From Syntrophobacteria bacterium (GTDB taxonomy: Bacteria; Desulfobacterota; Syntrophobacteria; JARFUL01), in the NCBI GenBank assembly GCA_029289015.1, contig JARFUL010000274.1:1-10233 (forward strand): 10,233 bases of DNA. Reading direction: 5' to 3'. Below the pieces are notes generated by a model. That model saw only the letters and a list, made by a program, of their open reading frames with translations, made no database searches and was not told the DNA's origin. Positions 1 to 5,589 of this stretch are shown here, in pieces. Within the stretch, counting starts at the first letter, position 1; every line of letters begins with the position of its first letter. Made by a program: the position numbers and the translations under genes.

Positions 1-2183
1 ATGAAGGTGACCCTCCTCGCGCCTTCGAGGAAGGATTCGTCCCCGAGATTGCTGCTGAACTCCTCGGCCGTGAGGACCCTTTCGTCCTCCCCGTAGAGGA
101 ACTGGCCCCGGGGCTCAAACCGGACGGTCTCCGCCGCGATAACAGCCGCGCCCACGGTGAGGGTCCTTGTTTCGCCGCGCTCTTCCAGACTCACCTCAAA
201 CCCGCCGCCGAACCCGGAGACCCCCACCACCCTGGCGTGGGGCGCGGTGGTCAGGAGCGGGCTCCGAAGGTCGCCCTGGTGTCCAAAGTCGGTCTCTTGC
301 CCATCTAAGGGCACCAAAATTGTGGGCACGCCTCCCCCGGCCAGGGCCTGGGCCGCGATAGCGCCCGAATCGCCCCCGCCCACCACCAGGGCCCGCCTGG
401 TGACCGGCACGGAAATCCTCTCCACCGGCCTGGCCGCGAGCACCCCGGAGAGCGCGGCCCCAACTAGGGAGAGCCCCTTTTCGGTGGCCGCGTCCTTTTC
501 ATCCTTGTGGACCCAGGCCGAGTGCTCCCGGATGTTGGCCATCTCGCAGAGCGCGGGGTTGATCCCCGCGGCCATTGCCGCGGCCTCGAACACCGGGCCG
601 TGGGTCCTGGGGGAGCAGGCCCCCACCACCACCCTGGTGAGGTCCTCGTCCCGTATTATCCCGGTGATCGCGGCTATGGAGTCAGGGGAGCAGGTAAAGG
701 TGTTTATGTCCACTCGGGCCACCCCCGGCTCGCGCCGGAGGGTTTCGGCCACGGCTTCGAGGTCGAGGACTGACCCTATGTTCACCCCGCAGCGGCACAA
801 AAAGACCCCCACCCGCTCCCGGGCGGCCTCCCGGGCCAGGGGAACCGGGGTCGGGGGCTCGTGTTTTCGATCTTCGGGTAAGATGATCCTTACCGCGCGG
901 GCCGCGGCCGCGGAGCCGGCCAGAACCGCTTCCGGGATGTCCACCGGCCCTGCCGCGCAGCCCACCGCGTAGACCCCCGGCCTGGTGGTGGAGATGTTGT
1001 CTTCCGTGGAGACCTCGAGGTAGCCCGTGCGGTCGGTCTCTACCTTGAGCCTCTTGGCAAGCTCCCCGGTGCCCGCGTGGGGCGCGGGGCCCGCGGCCAG
1101 CACCGCCATGTCGAAGAGCATTGTCCCCGCATTGCCCCGGCCGTCCATGTAGGCCAGGCCCACCCCTTGCCCGTGCTCCTCGATCTCCGTGACCCTGGCC
1201 CTGACGAGCTCGACGCGGTAGCGCTCCCTCGCCCTCCTGAGGTAGCGGTGGAACCCCTTGCCCCCCTCCCTGAGATCGGTGTAGAAGATCGCCGCGCTCT
1301 TCACACCCCTCTCCAGCGCGGCCGCGGCCTCCTTGGCCGCGAACATGCAGCAGACCGCGCCGCACTGCGCGAACCCGTGCTCCGGGTCCCTGAATCCCGC
1401 GCACAGGACAAAGGCCAGACTCTCCGGGGGGCGGCCGTCCGAGGGCCTGAGCACCTCGCCGGACGTGGGGCCGGTGGGGGAGAGGATCCGCTCGAACTCC
1501 GCGGAGGTGACAACGTCTTTCACCCGGCCGTGGCCCAGACTGTCAAGCCCCCGGGGCAGGACGTCCCCCGCGGCCACGGGGCTGAAACCGGTGGCCGCGA
1601 CCACGGAAGAGACCTGAAGGGTTACGGCCTCGAACCCCTGGTCCAGCCGGATCGCGGAGACGGGGCAGGCCTTCTCGCACTTGTGGCACACCCCCCCCTT
1701 CTGGTGGTAGAGGCAGAACTCCCCCTCGATCTTGGGCGCGGGGGGCACCGCCTGGGGAAACGGCTGGTGGATGCACTTGGTCTCCCAGAGGCCGAAGTCG
1801 AAGGGGTCCGGGACCTTTACGGGACAGGAGCTTACGCACTCGAGGCACGCGGTGCACGCGTCCGGGTCCACCATCCGGGGCGCGGTGATGAGACGCGCGG
1901 TGAAGTTCCCCTCCTCCCCCTCAAGGGAGATGAGGGTGGTGTCGGTGAGGATTGTGACCCGCTCATCCCTCGCGGTGTCGAGCATCCGGGGGGCCAGGAT
2001 GCACATCGCGCAGTCGTCAGTGGGAAAGGTCTTGTCCAGCCGGGCCATGCCGCCGCCTATGGAGGAGGACTTCTCGGCAATCACCACCTCCACCCCCGCG
2101 TTCGCGAGGGAGAGCGCGGCCTCCATCCCTGCAACTCCGCCCCCCACCACAAGGACGCGGCCAACCCTCAGGTTTCTAGTCAT
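1..2183 (-). CDS. Double (head-to-tail fused) HdrA-like flavoprotein, 3'-truncated by window edge
   Basis: This is a flavin and iron-sulfur protein related to heterodisulfide reductase subunit A; 727 residues are visible and the frame is open to base 1. The first half (about 1-435) begins at a Rossmann motif (VVGGGVAGM, 12-20). It carries the CAMC pair (C58, C61), an inserted ferredoxin (C110/113/116/120 and C157/166/169/173), and the HdrA signature CAGFRD with C274 and CC at 278-279. A second HdrA starts at about 457: VGVFLCRCGVNIG (458-470), the HdrA N-terminal domain with GACSPRTHG (521-529), then a second Rossmann motif VVGGGDSG (600-607) without an inserted ferredoxin. The C-terminal part lies off-window. 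ATG 2183 overlaps the upstream hdrC-like gene by 8 bp (ATGACTAG). An in-frame TGA lies three codons upstream, so this is the first possible start; GAAGAGGG directly abuts it. HdrA family membership is certain; the partner and substrate are unknown. Confidence 0.9.
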   Translation of the reverse strand, partial: MTRNLRVGRVLVVGGGVAGMEAALSLANAGVEVVIAEKSSSIGGGMARLDKTFPTDDCAMCILAPRMLDTARDERVTILTDTTLISLEGEEGNFTARLITAPRMVDPDACTACLECVSSCPVKVPDPFDFGLWETKCIHQPFPQAVPPAPKIEGEFCLYHQKGGVCHKCEKACPVSAIRLDQGFEAVTLQVSSVVAATGFSPVAAGDVLPRGLDSLGHGRVKDVVTSAEFERILSPTGPTSGEVLRPSDGRPPESLAFVLCAGFRDPEHGFAQCGAVCCMFAAKEAAAALERGVKSAAIFYTDLREGGKGFHRYLRRARERYRVELVRARVTEIEEHGQGVGLAYMDGRGNAGTMLFDMAVLAAGPAPHAGTGELAKRLKVETDRTGYLEVSTEDNISTTRPGVYAVGCAAGPVDIPEAVLAGSAAAARAVRIILPEDRKHEPPTPVPLAREAARERVGVFLCRCGVNIGSVLDLEAVAETLRREPGVARVDINTFTCSPDSIAAITGIIRDEDLTRVVVGACSPRTHGPVFEAAAMAAGINPALCEMANIREHSAWVHKDEKDAATEKGLSLVGAALSGVLAARPVERISVPVTRRALVVGGGDSGAIAAQALAGGGVPTILVPLDGQETDFGHQGDLRSPLLTTAPHARVVGVSGFGGGFEVSLEERGETRTLTVGAAVIAAETVRFEPRGQFLYGEDERVLTAEEFSSNLGDESFLEGARRVTF

Positions 2184-2643
2184 CCCTCTTCAATGCCTTC
2201 ATGGCCGCGGATGTCAGCCCCTCGCCTGTGTCCAAAACCGCCTCCTTCACCAGCTCCCTTCTCAGCTCCTTGAGCAGCTCCTCCGCTTCGGCCAGCCGCC
2301 GGGGAAGCTCCTCATCCGCGAACCCTTCCCGGACAGCCATCTCCCTCAGTATCTCCACCACCTCCCCGAACCTCACCCCCTGGGGGCAGCGGAGATAGCA
2401 GCGGTGGCACATGAGGCAGTACCAGATAAGAGCCGAGCCCAGGACCTCCTCCTTCGCGCCCCAGAGCACCAGCCTGGCTATCCTGGAGGGGCTGAACCCA
2501 ACCCCCAGCGCGGCCGCGGGACACACGCCGGTGCACGCGCCGCAGGAGTAGCAGAGCTTAACAGAGTCGCCTCCGGTCTCGCTCAGCACCCGGTCCCTGA
2601 AGTCGGAGTCCAGCTCCTTCCAATCGATAAGCTCATCCTTCAT
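2176..2643 (-). CDS. hdrC: HdrC-like iron-sulfur subunit
   Basis: This 155-residue protein resembles heterodisulfide reductase subunit C, a small cytoplasmic electron carrier that normally joins HdrA to HdrB. Two classical [4Fe-4S] motifs are visible: CYSCGACTGVCP (C31, 34, 37, 41) and CLMCHRCYLRCPQGV (C76, 79, 82, 86). The spacing between them, and the VRF following the second cluster, are typical of HdrC. The tail (about 110-135) is a charged, probably helical stretch. There are no membrane segments, so it is not the HdrE/QmoC-type membrane fusion. ATG 2643 is chosen because GGGGG sits 7 nt upstream and the homology begins just after it; longer in-frame extensions overlap the preceding gene. 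It starts 11 nt after that gene's stop and overlaps the downstream HdrA fusion by 8 bp. No HdrB (CCG-domain) gene is in the window; one could lie beyond the left edge. Confidence 0.9.
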   Translation of the reverse strand: MKDELIDWKELDSDFRDRVLSETGGDSVKLCYSCGACTGVCPAAALGVGFSPSRIARLVLWGAKEEVLGSALIWYCLMCHRCYLRCPQGVRFGEVVEILREMAVREGFADEELPRRLAEAEELLKELRRELVKEAVLDTGEGLTSAAMKALKRDD

Positions 2644-2654
2644 GCCGAAGCCCC

Positions 2655-3122
2655 CTACTCTTCCCCCACCTTCAGAGCGCCGGTGGGGCATGCGGCCGCG
2701 CACTTGGAGCACTTCTCCGCCGCCTGGATGGACCTGGTGCACTTTGACTCGTCCAGCACCCGTATCTTTCCGTCTATCACCTTTATGACCATGGGCTCAT
2801 GGGGTCTGGGCCCCCGCCCCAGCCGCGCCCCGGTCTCCTGGCCCTGCACGAACTCGCACATGGTGATGCATATGCCGCAGCCGTTGCACAGGTCTTCGTC
2901 TATGATCGCGCCCATGCCCGGGGGCGCTTCGGCCAGCGCGGCAAGGACCTCCTTGAGCGCGTCTATGTACCCCGCGAACTCCTCGGTGTGGAGCGGGGGA
3001 CACTCCTCGGGGAGCGCGCTCCTGTTCTTGAGGGCCAGCGCGAAGGACGCGCAGTCCCCGGGGGCGCAGTCACCGCAGTCGGTGCCGGGCAAAAAGGCCA
3101 GAAGCTCGTCAACCCCCGACAT
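2655..3122 (-). CDS. Three-cluster iron-sulfur protein (Fe-S domain plus ferredoxin)
   Basis: This is a 155-residue soluble electron-transfer protein. The N-terminus (about 1-45) has LLAFLPGTDCGDC, C24 and C41, i.e. C16-x2-C19-x4-C24-x16-C41. This resembles the small [4Fe-4S] domain (Pfam 'FeS', PF04060) of RnfB and of the corrinoid protein large subunit of CODH/ACS. A linker follows, then a two-cluster ferredoxin: CNGCGICITMCE (C79, 82, 85, 89) and C128 with CSKCAAACP (C138, 141, 145). The second cluster has a nine-residue spacing after its first Cys. It probably shuttles electrons between the FwdB/FwdA-like scaffold and the Hdr subunits, taking the position of an FwdG-like ferredoxin; that role is inference from context. 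ATG 3122 has a near-perfect AAGGAGGT with an 8-nt spacer (3131-3138) and overlaps the upstream FwdA-like gene by 14 bp. Confidence 0.88.
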   Translation of the reverse strand: MSGVDELLAFLPGTDCGDCAPGDCASFALALKNRSALPEECPPLHTEEFAGYIDALKEVLAALAEAPPGMGAIIDEDLCNGCGICITMCEFVQGQETGARLGRGPRPHEPMVIKVIDGKIRVLDESKCTRSIQAAEKCSKCAAACPTGALKVGEE

Positions 3123-4341
3123 CGCGGCGAACCTCCTTTATCGGGCTAAAGCTACCGTGGGAAACGGACAGGTTCTCCCTCCTCAAAGAGCCTGGAATGT
3201 CGCCCGCGGGCTCCGGGGGCACATCCGTGGCAAAGCAGTAGGTCCGGGTTTCCGGGGAGAGCCCGGTGGGCTGGTAGTCGTCCACCACCAAAACCCCGGA
3301 CTTGAACAAATAGCGGCATCTCGTCAGGTCGCGCTCCGGGCCGAAGATCGCGACGTCGGCCACCGAGCCCGGCCCCAGGGTGCCCTTTTCCGCGCTAAGC
3401 CCCAGACCCGTGGCCGGGATGGTGCGCGTGGCAAGCGCAAACCCGGCCGGGTCCGCACCTTTTAAAACTTCGCTTAAGGTCTTTGCGTCGCCCGACTCGG
3501 GCAGCCCGGCCAGCGCGACGGTCCCATCCGGGGGAAGGAGAGGCTCCCCACGCCGCGCGTTAAGGGGGCTGAAGAGCCCTGCCTCCAGTCCCAGCCTGGA
3601 CCTCGGCCCCGCGACCTCGATGTCTGCGGTGCCCCCGGCTTTAAAAAAGTCTTCAAGGTCCAAAGCCGCTTCTTTGGACACGCCCGCGAGGTGGATCCAG
3701 CGCGCGATATCCTGGGTGAGGCTCTCCGCGAGCTCCGGGAAGTAGGCCACGCTCAGCCTGAGCCCCAGCCCCCGGGCCAGCCCCACGACGTAGCCCAGGC
3801 ACTCCGGCACGGACGCCTGCCTGAAGGAGAGGTACTCCTTGCGGTAGCGCACAAAGGGCTCGCCCACCGAGAGCCCGATCCCCAGGCCCGCGCTCATCAG
3901 GAAGGCCGCGTGGCCCAGGCCCCTCTCCACGCCCCCGTCCTCTTTTATGAGCAGGTCCAGGTCCGAGAGGTTAAGGAGCGGCTCCACCGACACGTCGAGC
4001 GCGCCCAGCTTTCCCAGCCAGTAGTGGGCCGCGCCCGCGGCCCAAAGCGGCACCCCGCGCACGTTCAGATGGGTGTACCCCAGGCGGGTGTAGGCCCCGG
4101 CCGCGTCCCTGAGGGGGGCCAAGTGGCCCGCGGCCATCATATGGACCATGAGCGGCGAGGCAAGCGCGGCTCCCAGCTCTATGCCCCCGGCGAGCGCGGG
4201 GCCTTCCTGCGCGTCTATCACCAGATCGGGCTTTGCTATGCGCTCCACGATCCTTCCCGCGTCGATAAAGAGCTCTCCCCTTTCCCCCGAAAGCCCCCGG
4301 GCCGGGTCAAAGAGAGCCGCGTTCTCGATCCTTATGCGCAA
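3109..4341 (-). CDS. fwdA: FwdA-like amidohydrolase-fold protein lacking metal ligands
   Basis: Homologue of formylmethanofuran dehydrogenase subunit A, which in methanogens condenses formate with methanofuran at a binuclear metal centre. At 410 residues it is much shorter than the roughly 570 usual for FwdA. Family features are clear: an N-terminal beta sandwich (GELFIDAGRIVE, 22-33), the GGIEL turn (52-56), AYTRLGYTHLNVRG (83-96), and a C-terminal composite region (ALATRTIPATGLGL, then GPGSVADVAIFG, about 302-334). Aligned from memory to methanogen FwdA, every metal ligand is replaced: the DIHxH pair by G57 and A59, the carboxylated Lys by G156, the downstream His positions by S197/A199, and the Asp of TTDxPN by G279. 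Catalysis of that kind is therefore unlikely and a structural role is inferred. The start is TTG 4341, supported by AGGAGG 4 nt upstream and by homology from residue 2; the first internal Met is residue 65. It overlaps the FwdB-like gene by 10 bp. Confidence 0.87.
   Translation of the reverse strand: MRIRIENAALFDPARGLSGERGELFIDAGRIVERIAKPDLVIDAQEGPALAGGIELGAALASPLMVHMMAAGHLAPLRDAAGAYTRLGYTHLNVRGVPLWAAGAAHYWLGKLGALDVSVEPLLNLSDLDLLIKEDGGVERGLGHAAFLMSAGLGIGLSVGEPFVRYRKEYLSFRQASVPECLGYVVGLARGLGLRLSVAYFPELAESLTQDIARWIHLAGVSKEAALDLEDFFKAGGTADIEVAGPRSRLGLEAGLFSPLNARRGEPLLPPDGTVALAGLPESGDAKTLSEVLKGADPAGFALATRTIPATGLGLSAEKGTLGPGSVADVAIFGPERDLTRCRYLFKSGVLVVDDYQPTGLSPETRTYCFATDVPPEPAGDIPGSLRRENLSVSHGSFSPIKEVRRDVGG
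3131..3138 (-). promoter_or_regulatory. Near-perfect Shine-Dalgarno AAGGAGGT for the iron-sulfur protein
   Basis: AAGGAGGT with an 8-nt spacer precedes ATG 3122 and lies inside the end of the FwdA-like gene. It is the strongest ribosome-binding site in the window, hinting that this small iron-sulfur protein may be translated at a higher rate than its neighbours. Confidence 0.7.
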
Positions 4342-5588
4342 ACCCCCTCCTCTATTCTCCTTAGAACCTCCGTCGTGTTCGGCAGGGCGGAGGGAACAAG
4401 GGCCCTAAGCCGGAGCAGCGCGCCGTCCACCCTGAGGGCCTCGCCCTCCTCCTCCACCCCGAAGAGGCCGCAGGGTATGGCCACCCTTGCGAACCGGGTG
4501 GTGTAGTCGGTGAAGCTGTTCAGAGAGACCACCTCTACCCCCGCGTCCAAAAGCCCGGCCTTTGCCTCCTCGGACATGAAGAAGACCGGGTCTGCGCCCG
4601 CGACCAGCACCGCGTCGTACCCGTTTGGGCTCTCGATGAAGGAGCCCCCCGGCTCGGGCACGAGGCTGCTGGGTGAAAACCCCTGGGACACGAGGAGGCT
4701 TATGAGCCCGAAGGTGTTGTAGTCCGGGCTGAGGACCACCACCGCGAGCCCCGTGTTTGAGGCAAACGCGGCGAGGTGGGAGATGAGCTCCCCCGGAGCT
4801 GGGCCGTATGCGGCCCCCCGGCCGAGAAAGAGCACCCCGAACTCCGCGTCCTGGGCTGCGGAAAACATCTCCTGGCCGCGCTCGGGAAGCGACGCGAGGG
4901 CTCCTTCGTCGCCCCCGGCCGCGGCGGCCAGCCCCCGGGCCAATTCCAGGTCCTCCCCGGGACTGACCTTTATGGGGCCGGTGAAGGAGTCCGTCTCCGT
5001 TTTGCCTATATCCACGGAGAAGGCCCTTCTCTCCTCAACTCCGGTGGGGGTGAACCTTCCCCTCGCGAAGACCGCGTAGCGGGCCGGAAGCCTGGGCGCG
5101 GAGTGGATGGGGTTCGCTCCCCAAAATATCACCACCTCGGCCCGGTCCCGGACACCGTCCAGGCCGCACCAGAGCCCCCCGGTGCTTTTCAGGGCCTCGA
5201 AGTATAGGGAATAGACCGCAAGGTCCGGCGCCTCGATGGAACCACTGAGCCCGCGGGCCAGGGCTATGGCCCTCTGCTGGGCCTCGAGGCTCAAGGACCC
5301 AAGTCCGTAGACAAGGACCCTTTGGGCGCGCCTGAGGATCTTCGCGGCTTCGTCCAGGGCCTCGGCGAGGTCGGTGTCAACGGCTCTGCCCTGCCTCCTG
5401 ATGAACGGCCCCTCCAGCCTGAACCTCCTCCTCTTGGGCTGGGACTTGTGACCCAGGAAGAACCTCGCGACCCCCCAGGTGCAGCCGTTGGCCACCTCCT
5501 GGACCCTGCCGTCCGCTACTCTTACGTCGAGGTCGTCGCACAAACACCCGCACCCCGGGCAGACCACCGATTCGAAGAACTCTTCCAT
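4332..5588 (-). CDS. fwdB: FwdB-like molybdopterin-oxidoreductase-family protein lacking catalytic Cys/His/Arg
   Basis: Homologue of formylmethanofuran dehydrogenase subunit B (418 residues, close to the usual 430), the subunit that reduces CO2 to formate at a W/Mo-bis-pterin centre in methanogens. The N-terminal [4Fe-4S] site is intact: CPGCGCLCDD with C10, C13, C17 and C36. The family blocks NRADVVVYWGCNP and HPRH..R are recognisable as DRAEVVIFWGANP (148-160) and APRLPAR (164-170). Aligned without gaps to methanogen FwdB recalled from memory, the region normally reading IDNTASVCHGPS is IEAPDLAVYSLY (118-129), so the metal-ligand Cys is V125 and the next His is Y126. The MRGHYN block is LSPDYN (286-291), so the active-site Arg is S287. 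CO2/formate chemistry is therefore doubtful. ATG 5588 is chosen because an AGAGGGGGG run lies 6 nt upstream; it starts 1 nt after the preceding stop. An in-frame TTG at 5609 is less likely. Confidence 0.88.
   Translation of the reverse strand: MEEFFESVVCPGCGCLCDDLDVRVADGRVQEVANGCTWGVARFFLGHKSQPKRRRFRLEGPFIRRQGRAVDTDLAEALDEAAKILRRAQRVLVYGLGSLSLEAQQRAIALARGLSGSIEAPDLAVYSLYFEALKSTGGLWCGLDGVRDRAEVVIFWGANPIHSAPRLPARYAVFARGRFTPTGVEERRAFSVDIGKTETDSFTGPIKVSPGEDLELARGLAAAAGGDEGALASLPERGQEMFSAAQDAEFGVLFLGRGAAYGPAPGELISHLAAFASNTGLAVVVLSPDYNTFGLISLLVSQGFSPSSLVPEPGGSFIESPNGYDAVLVAGADPVFFMSEEAKAGLLDAGVEVVSLNSFTDYTTRFARVAIPCGLFGVEEEGEALRVDGALLRLRALVPSALPNTTEVLRRIEEGVCA
4346..4351 (-). promoter_or_regulatory. 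Shine-Dalgarno AGGAGG that sets the TTG start at 4341
   Basis: AGGAGG followed by GGGT precedes the TTG of the FwdA-like gene, a short 4-nt spacer. The site lies inside the last codons of the FwdB-like gene, whose TAA (4334-4332) falls just inside the FwdA-like reading frame. No ATG or GTG is suitably placed nearby, so this site is the main support for the unusual start codon. Confidence 0.6.
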
Positions 5589-5589
5589 C

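Noticed and set aside
2176-2742. A longer HdrC starting at 2742
   Set aside because: The extra 33 residues re-read the ferredoxin region of the preceding gene in another frame, are rich in Gly, Arg and His, and lack a ribosome-binding site that favours them over ATG 2643.
1077-3465. Long plus-strand open frames (for example 1077-2273 and 1732-3465) antisense to the HdrA fusion, HdrC and iron-sulfur genes
   Set aside because: They are rich in Arg, Pro, Gly and His with no recognisable motif, and lie opposite genes with intact cysteine motifs. High GC content makes long spurious frames common.
3109-4341. The FwdA-like gene as a decaying pseudogene
   Set aside because: The frame is intact over 410 codons, ribosome-binding and overlap signals are kept, and conserved family blocks remain, pointing to a maintained protein with altered function.
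3109-5588. A functional formylmethanofuran dehydrogenase supporting methanogenesis or C1 oxidation
   Set aside because: The catalytic residues of both subunits appear lost, and FwdC/FwdD and other methanofuran or tetrahydromethanopterin genes are absent from the window.
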